A stretch of DNA of 18,911 nucleotides, from assembly GCA_024695545.1 (NCBI GenBank), contig JAILHZ010000136.1, forward strand, positions 1 to 18,911, written 5' to 3'. Under the pieces are notes generated by a model. That model was not told the DNA's origin, did no database searches, and was given only the letters and a program-made list of their open reading frames with translations. Below, in pieces: positions 1-6,219 of the stretch. This DNA comes from Clostridiales bacterium (GTDB lineage: Bacteria > Bacillota_A > Clostridia > Saccharofermentanales > Saccharofermentanaceae). Position 1 is the first letter of the stretch; each line of letters begins with the position of its first letter. Both the position numbers and the translations under genes were made by a program.

Positions 1-121
1 GACGCTCGTCGAGAATATGGAGAGTTCCGTATCTTCTAACCGCTAAGTTGGTACCTACAGTAATATGTACGTCGGAACAATCTTGCTCGATGGCATAATC
101 CATTAATTGTTCAAAAGTCAT
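1..121 (-). CDS. pilT: PilT-like type IV pilus retraction ATPase, N-terminal fragment
   Basis: Only the first 40 codons lie in the window; the gene runs off the left edge. The ATG is at 121-119 and is preceded by GGAGGT at 133-128, which fixes the start. The translation begins MTFEQLMDYAIEQ, then CSDVHITVGT, then an R-x-x-G-x-L stretch. This is the usual opening of the PilT/PilU family: a short helix, the SD(V/L)H(I/L) strand, and a beta hairpin with R-x-x-G. Family members are hexameric cytoplasmic ATPases that retract type IV pili, powering twitching and, in naturally competent bacteria, DNA uptake. The Walker motifs are beyond the window, so a related GspE/PilB-type ATPase cannot be fully excluded, but the length of the leader before the SDVHIT strand fits PilT best. 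Confidence 0.72.
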   Translation of the reverse strand, partial: MTFEQLMDYAIEQDCSDVHITVGTNLAVRRYGTLHILDER

Positions 122-150
122 AAGTACACCTCCGAAATAAAGATATGTAC

Positions 151-156
151 ATTATA
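151..156 (-). promoter_or_regulatory. Candidate -10 box of the pilT-like gene
   Basis: The minus strand reads TATAAT at 156-151, about 30 bases before the ATG at 121. No good -35 is visible; the best 17-spaced hexamer is TATCAA. The predicted leader is about 23 bases. Confidence 0.45.
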
Positions 157-233
157 CATGAAAACAAATTCCTTTGATACAATTTTTCGGCATCTTTCGC
201 ATGATTGTCACTTTTTCTTCAAGATTGAGAGCG

Positions 234-265
234 CCGCCGAATTCTAATCTTGAGAATTTCGGCGG
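234..265. repeat. Imperfect inverted repeat between pilT and the deacetylase gene
   Basis: CCGCCGAATTCT (234-245) pairs with AGAATTTCGGCGG (253-265) with a single bulged T, leaving a seven-base loop AATCTTG. The loop is itself complementary to CAAGATT at 220-226, so two mutually exclusive pairings are possible. No T-run follows on either strand, so it is not an obvious terminator. The rest of the 122-367 gap holds only promoter candidates. Confidence 0.5.
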
Positions 266-311
266 AACGTTAGTATTCTGTCACCTAATCTGCGTGCCCG
301 ACGCGTATAAT
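250..311 (+). promoter_or_regulatory. Candidate promoters of the deacetylase gene
   Basis: Two alternatives are seen. TTGAGA (250-255) with an 18-base spacer is followed by TATTCT (274-279). A consensus TATAAT lies at 306-311 but lacks a good -35. The first overlaps the inverted repeat at 234-265. Either would give a leader of roughly 50-80 bases. Confidence 0.4.
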
Positions 312-367
312 GTGTCATGAAAGTGAGCGGAAATTGAACAGTTCCGCGAAGCGGGAGAGGTAAAAAT

Positions 368-1429
368 ATGAAAAGAAACAGAATTGCAGCAGGAATCGTG
401 CTGACCATGATATTGAACAGTGCTTTTGCCACGGGATGTGCGGGGAAAAAGACAAAGGATACGGAAGTATCCGGCTCATCTTCCGCTGCCTTCGAAAGTA
501 CGGAAGAGCAGAAGATCATCGAGCCGCCGACGGGAACTACTTCATATTCATCTTCTCCGGAAAGTGCTTCGGAACTGACCGCGCCCTCTACGGAAGAGAC
601 TTCTGCCACGACGTCTGAAACGACGGAAGAAACGACATCGGAGACAACTTCCGCGCCGGCGGATTATCTATCTGAGATCCGTGCGCTGAGAAATAAGATC
701 ACGGAGAATGCGGGATATTATGATTCCCTCGATAACACCATGAAGGAAAGCTGGTGCTTCAAGAGAAAAGAAGACCACTCGGTTTCCGGTTCATACGAAT
801 TCTTTACGATCAAGGACTATAACGGTGCGTATGTCAACGATCACGTGCCGGAAGGGGACAAGGTCATTTATCTGACTTTTGACTGCGGTTATCCGTCCGA
901 CAAGACGGTCGCGATCCTGGATACGCTGAAAAAGCATAATGTGAAGGCGAGCTTCTTCGTTACGAAGATGTACCTCGAAAAGTGCTCGGACTACGCTATC
1001 CGCATGAAGGAAGAAGGCCATATGGTCTGTAACCACACAGTCACCCACTCGGATCTGGTCCCGATGAGCGTTGCAGAGATCGCCAACGAGATCTTCGATA
1101 CGGCGGAGTATTTCTACGAGAAGACGGGATATACGCTCGATCCGTATTTCCGTACGCCGAAGGGAACCTACACAAAGAAGCTGATGACGATCATCAGCGA
1201 TGCGGGATATAAGACGGTGTTCTGGAGTATCGCATACAACGACTACACACCGAGCGCGCAGCCGGAGCCCGGATATGTGCTGGATCACTTCCGGACATAC
1301 CATCACAACGGTGCCATCGCGCTCATGCACAATGACTCCCAGTCAAATGTCAATGAACTGGATGCGGTTCTGACCTACCTGGAAGGCGAAGGATACCGGT
1401 TCGGCCTTCTGGACGAACTGGATCAGTAA
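368..1429 (+). CDS. PdaA-like polysaccharide deacetylase, probable lipoprotein
   Basis: 353 residues. Residues 1-24 form a lipoprotein signal peptide with ATG-C before Cys24; the -3 residue is Ala, so the lipobox is slightly weak. A Ser/Thr/Glu-rich spacer (about 35-97) leads to a NodB-type deacetylase domain (about 165-353). The motifs are TFDCGY (170-175), the HxxxH metal pair His223/His227 in NHTVTH, RTPKG (262-266), VFWS (284-287) and a late His321 in LMHND. Spacing and wording closely follow Bacillus PdaA, the peptidoglycan N-acetylmuramic acid deacetylase of muramic-delta-lactam formation in spore cortex; PdaA has TFDNGY at the first motif. The second Asp of the usual TFDDG is Cys173 here. 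It probably acts on peptidoglycan outside the membrane. The start has GGGAGAGG upstream. Family assignment is firm; the exact substrate is inferred. Confidence 0.85.
   Translation: MKRNRIAAGIVLTMILNSAFATGCAGKKTKDTEVSGSSSAAFESTEEQKIIEPPTGTTSYSSSPESASELTAPSTEETSATTSETTEETTSETTSAPADYLSEIRALRNKITENAGYYDSLDNTMKESWCFKRKEDHSVSGSYEFFTIKDYNGAYVNDHVPEGDKVIYLTFDCGYPSDKTVAILDTLKKHNVKASFFVTKMYLEKCSDYAIRMKEEGHMVCNHTVTHSDLVPMSVAEIANEIFDTAEYFYEKTGYTLDPYFRTPKGTYTKKLMTIISDAGYKTVFWSIAYNDYTPSAQPEPGYVLDHFRTYHHNGAIALMHNDSQSNVNELDAVLTYLEGEGYRFGLLDELDQ
419..427 (+). repeat. Copy 1 of dispersed word AGTGCTTTT
   Basis: Exact copy followed by G, inside the signal-peptide coding part of the deacetylase gene (read as Ser-Ala-Phe). 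Confidence 0.6.
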
Positions 1430-1442
1430 ACGGTTTTTGCCG

Positions 1443-1452
1443 GAAAAGCACT
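1443..1452 (-). repeat. Copy 2 of dispersed word, 10-base form AGTGCTTTTC
   Basis: Minus-strand copy in the 35-base gap between the convergent deacetylase and PqqD-family genes. No convincing terminator is visible in that gap. Confidence 0.6.
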
Positions 1453-1464
1453 GCTGCCCTAAGA

Positions 1465-1731
1465 TTATTCTACGATCGCGTTGATCTTCTTAAGCTCGGA
1501 CAGAGCGCGTGTTACATCTCCCTCGATGACCTCGCGGGGAGCGTCAAACTTCTCCTGCATGGAAGAGATGATCTCTTCCTCGGTAGTATCTTCCTTCAGA
1601 AGATTCAGGATCGCGCCGAAGGTACGGTTCCCGCGGACAACGCCGGAAAAATCCGCATCCGCTACGGGAATGAGAAGATACTCGCCGTCATCTTCCTGGG
1701 TGTGGATCAGAAAATTAGGAGAAAGCTTCAT
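1465..1731 (-). CDS. PqqD-family small protein
   Basis: 88 residues, start ATG 1731-1729 with AGGTAAGGAT just upstream. The pattern is that of the PqqD fold (winged-helix peptide-binding domain, also called RiPP recognition element): an N-terminal beta part with EYLLIPV, a GNRTFGAILNLL helix matching the family's N-x-T-x-x-x-I-x-x-L-L, a TTEEEIISSM helix, a Pro-containing turn and a final helix ending LKKINAIVE. PqqD-like domains bind leader peptides and present them to radical SAM or other modifying enzymes. No such enzyme lies in the window, and the gene sits 20 bases downstream of an exported low-complexity protein with which it is probably co-transcribed. Function unknown; it may be an orphan PqqD of the type common in Clostridia. 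Confidence 0.75.
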   Translation of the reverse strand: MKLSPNFLIHTQEDDGEYLLIPVADADFSGVVRGNRTFGAILNLLKEDTTEEEIISSMQEKFDAPREVIEGDVTRALSELKKINAIVE

Positions 1732-1751
1732 ATCCTTACCTCACGCTTCAA

Positions 1752-2324
1752 TTACTGGACCGGTACGAAAGGAAGCTCGATCGGCTCATCGCCGCCAATG
1801 TTGGAGGACGGAGCAGAAGTAGGCTTGGATGTCGGATCGGTAGTATTTGTATTCTTTGTTTCCTTGTTGTTGCCCGGATCTTTTCCTGTATCGCCCGGAA
1901 CGATGATGACTTCACCCTCGCCATTCATGGACGGCTGCTTCTGCTCGGGCTGTGAACCGCTGGTGGATGAATCCGCAGGGTCGGAAGAATTTGACGGATC
2001 AGCAGTACCGGTACCTGTGGCCGAAGGATCTTTCGTGGAAGAAGGAACGGCTGCATCCGAACTTGCTGAAGGATCAGCAGGTGTTGTTGCATCTCCGGAA
2101 GCGGAAGATGCGGATGACGCATCACTCGGCGGGACGATCGTATTTCCGTCGGCATCAGTTGCAACGGTGGTCGTTGTGATCTCGGAACCGTTAGCATCTG
2201 TTGCAGGTGTATCTTTCTTCTTGCTGCTGCCGCCAAGTGCGAATACCAGCACGAGTACGACGACCAGCACGAGAGCTGCGGCAGCGGATGCGATAATAAT
2301 CAGTTTCTTTTTGTCTAAATTCAT
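1752..2324 (-). CDS. Membrane-anchored Ser/Thr/Pro/Asp-rich protein, unknown function
   Basis: 190 residues, not assigned to a family. Residues 1-7 are charged (MNLDKKK), 8-31 form one hydrophobic membrane helix, and 32-36 are GSSKK-like. From there to about 175 the chain is low-complexity Ser, Thr, Pro, Asp and Ala with no predicted fold, ending in a short conserved-looking tail GGDEPIELPFVPVQ. The topology suggests cytoplasmic N-terminus, one anchor and a flexible extracytoplasmic stalk. The start has GGAG and AAGGA upstream. The PqqD-family gene follows after 20 bases in the same direction, so the pair is likely an operon. Codon use is ordinary. It could be a surface spacer protein or a substrate for modification; nothing in the sequence decides. 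Confidence 0.7.
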   Translation of the reverse strand: MNLDKKKLIIIASAAAALVLVVVLVLVFALGGSSKKKDTPATDANGSEITTTTVATDADGNTIVPPSDASSASSASGDATTPADPSASSDAAVPSSTKDPSATGTGTADPSNSSDPADSSTSGSQPEQKQPSMNGEGEVIIVPGDTGKDPGNNKETKNTNTTDPTSKPTSAPSSNIGGDEPIELPFVPVQ

Positions 2325-2390
2325 ATCCTTAACTCCATTCAGCGGCTTGAAAATGCGCTATTTCAAGGTAGTTCTCAATTAATCTTCACA

Positions 2391-2399
2391 ATTATATCA
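2391..2399 (-). promoter_or_regulatory. Extended -10 promoter of the PqqD-family operon
   Basis: The minus strand reads TGATATAAT at 2399-2391, a TGN-extended consensus -10. The -35 position has only TAGAAA, as expected for an extended -10 promoter. The leader to the ATG at 2324 would be about 60 bases. Confidence 0.6.
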
Positions 2400-2502
2400 T
2401 TCGGAAGAATAGATTTCTACATATATGATAAAAGTCTGGAAATATAAGTAACGCTAATAAAAATGCGCATATATCATATAGATACCGGAAGGCGGAGTGC
2501 GA

Positions 2503-2508
2503 TATAAT
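2503..2508 (+). promoter_or_regulatory. Upstream promoter P1 of the rpsF operon (-10 box)
   Basis: TATAAT with no strong -35. A start near 2515 would begin the transcript exactly at the long hairpin of 2515-2562 and give a leader of about 250 bases. Confidence 0.45.
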
Positions 2509-2514
2509 ACGTTT

Positions 2515-2562
2515 GTCGGACAGTTCCTCCCGGTTTTCGGTGTACGGGAGAACCCGTCAGAC
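2515..2562 (+). promoter_or_regulatory. Long imperfect hairpin at the 5' end of the P1 transcript
   Basis: GTCGGAC (2515-2521) pairs with GTCAGAC (2556-2562) with one mismatch. Then GTTC-C-TCCCG (2523-2532) pairs with CGGGAGAAC (2545-2553) with one bulged C. The loop is 12 bases and no T-run follows, so it looks like a leader structure rather than a terminator. Confidence 0.5.
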
Positions 2563-2625
2563 AGATTCATTTTCTGCCCTTAAGGCGGATAATGAGGTTG
2601 ATTTCTTGCTTTTCGGGCTTTAGGG

Positions 2626-2654
2626 TTGACCGGTCCCGTGACATGTGATATTCT
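2626..2654 (+). promoter_or_regulatory. Main promoter P2 of the rpsF operon
   Basis: TTGACC (2626-2631), an exact 17-base spacer, and TATTCT (2649-2654) preceded by TGA, so the -10 is TGN-extended. The same design recurs at the rplU promoter. The leader would be about 105 bases. Confidence 0.75.
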
Positions 2655-2662
2655 ATCACGTG
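2642..2662. promoter_or_regulatory. Palindrome covering the -10 of P2
   Basis: CATGTGATA and TATCACGTG are inverted around a TTC centre with one mismatch. The element is centred on the -10 hexamer, where a repressor would block polymerase. Confidence 0.4.
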
Positions 2663-2704
2663 CTGCGAAGGATGCAGAGAACATATACATATATGTGAGA
2701 AATA

Positions 2705-2753
2705 TCCTCGCTCTCATCGAAGAAGGTATGAGAGCCGTTCTAGTCCAGGAGGA
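2705..2753 (+). promoter_or_regulatory. Candidate S6:S18 autoregulatory leader element of rpsF
   Basis: GCTCTCAT (2710-2717) and ATGAGAGC (2728-2735) form a perfect 8-bp helix with a 10-base loop. Just outside, TCCTC (2705-2709) can pair with GAGGA (2749-2753) of the Shine-Dalgarno. This leaves a 13-base one-sided bulge (2736-2748) that opens with CCG (2735-2737). In Firmicutes and other bacteria the S6:S18 complex is known to bind an rpsF leader with a bulged CCG. The fit here is by eye. Confidence 0.5.
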
Positions 2754-2764
2754 GGTGAGAAATC

Positions 2765-3052
2765 ATGGCGAACAAGTATGAAATGATGGTTGTTCTGAGC
2801 CCGGTACTCGGTGATGAAGGTATTACTTCTACCACAGAGGCGATCAAGGCTAAGATCGAGTCTGCTGCTACAATCGACTCTATGGAGTCCCTTGGCATGA
2901 AGAAGATGGCTTACGAGATCGAGGATCAGAAGGACGGTTTCTATCTTCTGTTCAACTTCACATCTGATGCCGATTTCCCGAAGGAGATCGAGCGTGTGCT
3001 GAAGATCACAGAAGGCGTACTGCGTTTCCTTGTTATCCGCATTGAGGAGTAA
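2765..3052 (+). CDS. rpsF: Ribosomal protein bS6
   Basis: 95 residues, the usual length. It starts MANKYEMMVVLSP, the family's opening strand, and carries KKMAYEIEDQKDGFYLLFNF followed by the ERVLKITEGVLRFLVIR stretch. S6 is a single-domain protein that pairs with S18 on the platform of the 30S subunit and helps assembly of the central domain. The start ATG follows GGAGGAGG at 2748-2755, partly sequestered by the leader helix. It is the first gene of rpsF-ssb-rpsR, the order found in most Firmicutes, and is probably feedback controlled by S6:S18 through that leader. Confidence 0.97.
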   Translation: MANKYEMMVVLSPVLGDEGITSTTEAIKAKIESAATIDSMESLGMKKMAYEIEDQKDGFYLLFNFTSDADFPKEIERVLKITEGVLRFLVIRIEE

Positions 3053-3076
3053 TTCGGTAAAAAGGGAGTAACGACT

Positions 3077-3562
3077 ATGAACAAAGTTATTTTAATGGGT
3101 AGATTGACCAAAGATCCGGAAGTTAAGCAGACTCCGAGTAATATTGCAGTTTGCTCTTTCACGATCGCATGTGACAGACGCTTTAAGAGCCAGAACGGTG
3201 AACGCCAGTCTGATTTTATCAACTGCGTAGCATGGCGTCAGCAGGCGACTCTTCTCGGAAACTATTTCCACAAGGGTTCCCGTATCGCAGTGGTCGGTTC
3301 CCTGCAGTCCAGAAGCTATGATGATCAGAATGGCCAGAAGAGATATGTGACCGAGGTCGTTGTCGACGAGATCGAATTCGTTGATACACGCGCTGAGGGA
3401 CAGGCTTCCGCACCGGCACAGTCTTCTGCTCCGGCTCCGAGCCAGACGGCTTCCGTTGTCGCACAGACACCGCCGCCGGCACAGCAGATCGATCCCGGTT
3501 TTGAGGCTTCCATGGACTCCGATGACAGTTCACAGCTTCCTTTTGACGTAATGGGTTATTGA
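3077..3562 (+). CDS. ssb: Single-stranded DNA-binding protein with extended C-terminal tip
   Basis: 161 residues. An OB-fold DNA-binding domain spans about 1-104 ([51 protein letters not shown]). A Gln/Pro/Ala/Ser-rich linker covers about 105-140. SSB coats single-stranded DNA as a tetramer and recruits replication and repair proteins through its acidic tail. That tail normally ends in Asp-Asp-x-(Ile/Leu)-Pro-Phe with a free carboxyl. Here the chain reads [10 protein letters not shown] (to Phe156) and then continues DVMGY. Inserting one T after 3544 would end the protein exactly after LPF. The start follows AAGGGAG; the gene lies between rpsF and rpsR as in relatives. Confidence 0.95.
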   Translation: MNKVILMGRLTKDPEVKQTPSNIAVCSFTIACDRRFKSQNGERQSDFINCVAWRQQATLLGNYFHKGSRIAVVGSLQSRSYDDQNGQKRYVTEVVVDEIEFVDTRAEGQASAPAQSSAPAPSQTASVVAQTPPPAQQIDPGFEASMDSDDSSQLPFDVMGY

Positions 3563-3615
3563 CAGTAGAGGACACCGCATGTGTCCGATATCTTTCGAAA
3601 GGAGATTACATTACT

Positions 3616-3891
3616 ATGGCTGAAAATAGAGCACCTAAGGCACCGGCTCGTGAGTTCGGTGATCGCGGCATGAAGCAGAGACGTTCCAGAAGAAAGGTCT
3701 GCGCTTTCTGTGCTGATAAGGTAGAAATGATCGATTATAAGGATCAGGCTCGTCTTCGCAAGTTCGTATCTGAGCGCGGCAAGATCCTGCCGAAGCGTAT
3801 GACAGGTACCTGTGCGAAGCACCAGAGAGAGCTGACAATTGCGATCAAGCGTGCAAGACACGTTGCACTTCTGCCGTTTGTAGCGGACTAA
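3616..3891 (+). CDS. rpsR: Ribosomal protein bS18, zinc-ribbon (C+) form
   Basis: 91 residues from the ATG at 3616, preceded by AAAGGAG at 3598-3604; a longer reading frame upstream overlaps the ssb stop and has no ribosome binding site. The core [17 protein letters not shown], then [15 protein letters not shown], then [25 protein letters not shown] is diagnostic of S18. Cys29, Cys32, Cys66 and His69 form a likely zinc site, so this is the C+ form; organisms often carry a Cys-free paralogue under Zur control elsewhere. S18 pairs with S6 on the 30S platform. It is the last gene before the terminator at 3931. Confidence 0.96.
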   Translation: MAENRAPKAPAREFGDRGMKQRRSRRKVCAFCADKVEMIDYKDQARLRKFVSERGKILPKRMTGTCAKHQRELTIAIKRARHVALLPFVAD

Positions 3892-3898
3892 TCTTCCG

Positions 3899-3927
3899 TT
3901 TACATAACTGCCTTTACAGTTTATAAT
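3899..3927 (+). promoter_or_regulatory. Promoter of the rplI-dnaB-tilS-hpt-ftsH unit
   Basis: TTTACA (3899-3904), exactly 17 bases, TATAAT (3922-3927). The expected transcription start near 3934 falls inside the left arm of the terminator hairpin that ends rpsR, so transcripts from this promoter cannot form the full hairpin. Confidence 0.75.
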
Positions 3928-3930
3928 GAT

Positions 3931-3966
3931 AAGCACCTGTATTTTGGATACGGGTGCTTATTTTTT
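3931..3966 (+). terminator. Rho-independent terminator after rpsR
   Basis: AAGCACCTGTAT (3931-3942) pairs with ATACGGGTGCTT (3948-3959), 12 pairs with one G-T, loop TTTGG, then A and six T. A second hairpin, TTTTTGCC/GGCAAAAA (3962-3984), overlaps the T-run. Confidence 0.85.
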
Positions 3967-4018
3967 GCCTTTTCACGGCAAAAAGAAGCGAAATCAGAAG
4001 AACCCGGAGGACAAGGAA

Positions 4019-4462
4019 ATGAAGTGTATCTTATTAGCAGACGTCAAGGGTCTGGGCAAGAAGGACGATATTGTCGAGGTAAATGACGGATATGCCAGGA
4101 ATTTCCTTCTGAAAAAGAAACTGGCCTGCGAAGCGACCGCAGACAACATGAATAAGAACAAGCTCAAGAAGGGCTCGGAGGCAGAACATGCACGCCGTGT
4201 TCTCGAGGAAGCCAGAGCCAACGGCAAGCTCCTGGACGGCAAGACCGTTCAGCTCGCGGTCAAGACAGGTGAAGGCGGACGCCTCTACGGTGCCGTAACC
4301 GCGATGGATGTAGCAGATGCTATTAAGAAGGCCGGCTTCGACGTAGATAAGAAGAACGTAATCATCAAGAACCCGATCAAGTCTTTAGGTACTTACGAAG
4401 TGACTGCGAAACTGCATACGCAGGTCAGCGTCAAGGTCAACGTAGAAGTCGTTGCCGAGTAA
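4019..4462 (+). CDS. rplI: Ribosomal protein bL9
   Basis: 147 residues from the ATG at 4019, eight bases after GGAGG (4006-4010). The frame extends back to 3926, but that would start inside the terminator and lacks a ribosome binding site. The N-terminal domain [36 protein letters not shown] is the L9 signature with its rRNA-binding face. A long Lys/Glu/Ala-rich connecting helix follows (about 41-75). The C-terminal domain contains [20 protein letters not shown]9 sits at the base of the L1 stalk of the 50S subunit and helps keep reading frame. Only 10 bases separate it from dnaB, whose ribosome binding site overlaps the rplI stop, a standard rplI-dnaB pairing. Confidence 0.97.
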   Translation: MKCILLADVKGLGKKDDIVEVNDGYARNFLLKKKLACEATADNMNKNKLKKGSEAEHARRVLEEARANGKLLDGKTVQLAVKTGEGGRLYGAVTAMDVADAIKKAGFDVDKKNVIIKNPIKSLGTYEVTAKLHTQVSVKVNVEVVAE

Positions 4463-4472
4463 GGAGATACCA

Positions 4473-6215
4473 ATGGCCGGATCCGCAAATAATGACAGAG
4501 CGATCCTGACACGAGTGCCCCCGCAGAATAACGATGCGGAAGTGGCGGTGCTCTGCTGCTGTCTGGATTCCCAGAATACGATCACGACTGTCGCCTCGTA
4601 TCTTGATCCGAGTGACTTTTATACACCGGCTCACCAGAAGATCTATGAGACGATCTATCATCTGTATTCCGAGTCGAAGTCGATCGACCTGATCACGGTC
4701 GGCGATGAACTGAAGAAGCAGGGAGATCTCGAGAAGGTCGGCGGTATGGCGTACTTAAGTACGATCGTCGATGCACATGCGCTTTTGTCGAACCTGTCGG
4801 AGTATATCAACATCGTCCGGCAGAAGTCCATGAGCCGTAAGATCATCAAGTCCATGGAGGATCTGACCCGTCAGACCTACGAGGGAGAGACGGATCCGGG
4901 TAATCTTATCGAGATCGCTATCTCGCGCCTTTCGGAGCTTCGTGACAGTAAGTCGGATGAAGCGCTTGTATCCCTGAAGGAGATCCTTCAGGAGACGGTC
5001 AAGAATATCGTTAACCCGCCGAAGAACCGTGCGGTCATGAGTCACTTTACCATGCTCGATCACGTTACGAACGGATTCCGTCCAGGTACGCTCACGATCG
5101 TTGCCGCCCGTCCTTCTATGGGTAAATCGGCATTCGTTATCAACATTGCCGTTAACGTAGCACTGAAGGATCACCAGCCGGTCGCTTTCTTCAGCCTCGA
5201 AATGAATGGACAGGAGATCGCCAACCGTATCCTCGCTTCGCGCTGTGATATCTCGATCTCGACACTTCAGAACGCCAAGAGGCTCTCTCAGGATGAACTG
5301 GGCAGGATCAACGGATCCATGCCGATGCTGGGAAATACGCCGCTTTATATCGATGAGCATTCGGGCTTAAATACCGCGGAGATCCTGACCCGATGCAGGG
5401 AACTGCAGAACCGTCTCGGAAAGAAGCTCGGTCTGATCTGCATCGACTATCTCCAGCTGATGAATCCGGCGGTAGAACGTAAGAATGCTTCCCGTCAGCA
5501 GGAAGTATCGGATATTTCCCGTGCCCTTAAGCTGATGGCAAAAGAACTGGATGTTCCTGTTATCGCGCTGGCACAGCTGTCCCGTGAATCGGAGAAGCGT
5601 GATGACCACATCCCGGTACTGTCGGACCTACGTGACTCCGGTGCGATCGAGCAGGATGCCGATATGGTTATGTTCATCCATCGTCCAGATTACTATAAGC
5701 ATAAGGATGAGTCCGAAGACGAAGAAGAGAGCACCAAGCAGGAGAAGTTCAAGAGGATCGATAAGGAAGAGATCCAGCGCGCTATGATCGTTGTAGCGAA
5801 GAACCGTCAGGGTCCTACCACGAATATCTTCCTATCCTGGAACGGTTCCAGAACGACCTTCTTTGAAAAGGAGAAGGCGGATCCGAACGCGGCTTCTACA
5901 CCTTCAGATGCCGACGCACCGCCGCCGTGGAGTGATACACCGGTCCCGGATGACCTGTTTACGGATCCGACGCTTCAGATCCCGCAGAAGACGATCGATG
6001 CCCACCATGAAGAGAGTGCTTCTTCAGCGCCTGCAGCGTCTGCGCCTCAGTCCGCAGCTCCGGCACCCGATCCGCTGGATGCGGCTCTGTTCTCCGGAGA
6101 TCCTTCCATGGAGTTTGAATCTCTGGATATGACGGAATGGTCGCAGGATCAGTATGATGAGCCTGCTGAGCCGGGTTACTTTGATGATCCCGGGCAGTTC
6201 CCGGATGGAGTGTAG
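4473..6215 (+). CDS. dnaB: Replicative DNA helicase DnaB with long C-terminal tail
   Basis: 580 residues from the ATG at 4473 (AAGGAG upstream); an in-frame TTG at 4452 is inside rplI and rejected. The N-terminal helical domain (about 15-120, PPQNNDAEVAVL) and a linker helix lead to the RecA-like motor: Walker A ARPSMGKSA (212-220), SLEMN (241-245), Walker B LICIDYLQL with Asp325, RESEKRDDHIPVLSDLRDSGAIEQDADMV from 371, and KNRQGPT (443-449). DnaB is the hexameric helicase that unwinds DNA at the fork and recruits primase. Typical length is 440-460. The excess is an acidic/charged insert (about 409-436) between HRPDYY and the KNRxGPT strand, and a Pro/Ala/Asp-rich tail (about 466-580) with no recognised domain. 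Named dnaC in Bacillus. Confidence 0.96.
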   Translation: MAGSANNDRAILTRVPPQNNDAEVAVLCCCLDSQNTITTVASYLDPSDFYTPAHQKIYETIYHLYSESKSIDLITVGDELKKQGDLEKVGGMAYLSTIVDAHALLSNLSEYINIVRQKSMSRKIIKSMEDLTRQTYEGETDPGNLIEIAISRLSELRDSKSDEALVSLKEILQETVKNIVNPPKNRAVMSHFTMLDHVTNGFRPGTLTIVAARPSMGKSAFVINIAVNVALKDHQPVAFFSLEMNGQEIANRILASRCDISISTLQNAKRLSQDELGRINGSMPMLGNTPLYIDEHSGLNTAEILTRCRELQNRLGKKLGLICIDYLQLMNPAVERKNASRQQEVSDISRALKLMAKELDVPVIALAQLSRESEKRDDHIPVLSDLRDSGAIEQDADMVMFIHRPDYYKHKDESEDEEESTKQEKFKRIDKEEIQRAMIVVAKNRQGPTTNIFLSWNGSRTTFFEKEKADPNAASTPSDADAPPPWSDTPVPDDLFTDPTLQIPQKTIDAHHEESASSAPAASAPQSAAPAPDPLDAALFSGDPSMEFESLDMTEWSQDQYDEPAEPGYFDDPGQFPDGV

Positions 6216-6219
6216 ATAA

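Noticed and set aside
1430..1464. Terminator for the convergent deacetylase and PqqD genes
   Set aside because: Only a three-pair CGG/CCG stem around a T-run can be drawn; not convincing on either strand.
1752..2324. The Ser/Thr-rich protein as a RiPP precursor for the PqqD protein
   Set aside because: It has an N-terminal membrane anchor and 190 residues of low complexity, unlike a leader-core precursor, and no modifying enzyme is present. The pairing is kept only as a question.
3926..4018. Earlier ATG in frame with rplI
   Set aside because: It would start inside the terminator hairpin with no ribosome binding site, while the ATG at 4019 has GGAGG and matches the L9 N-terminus.
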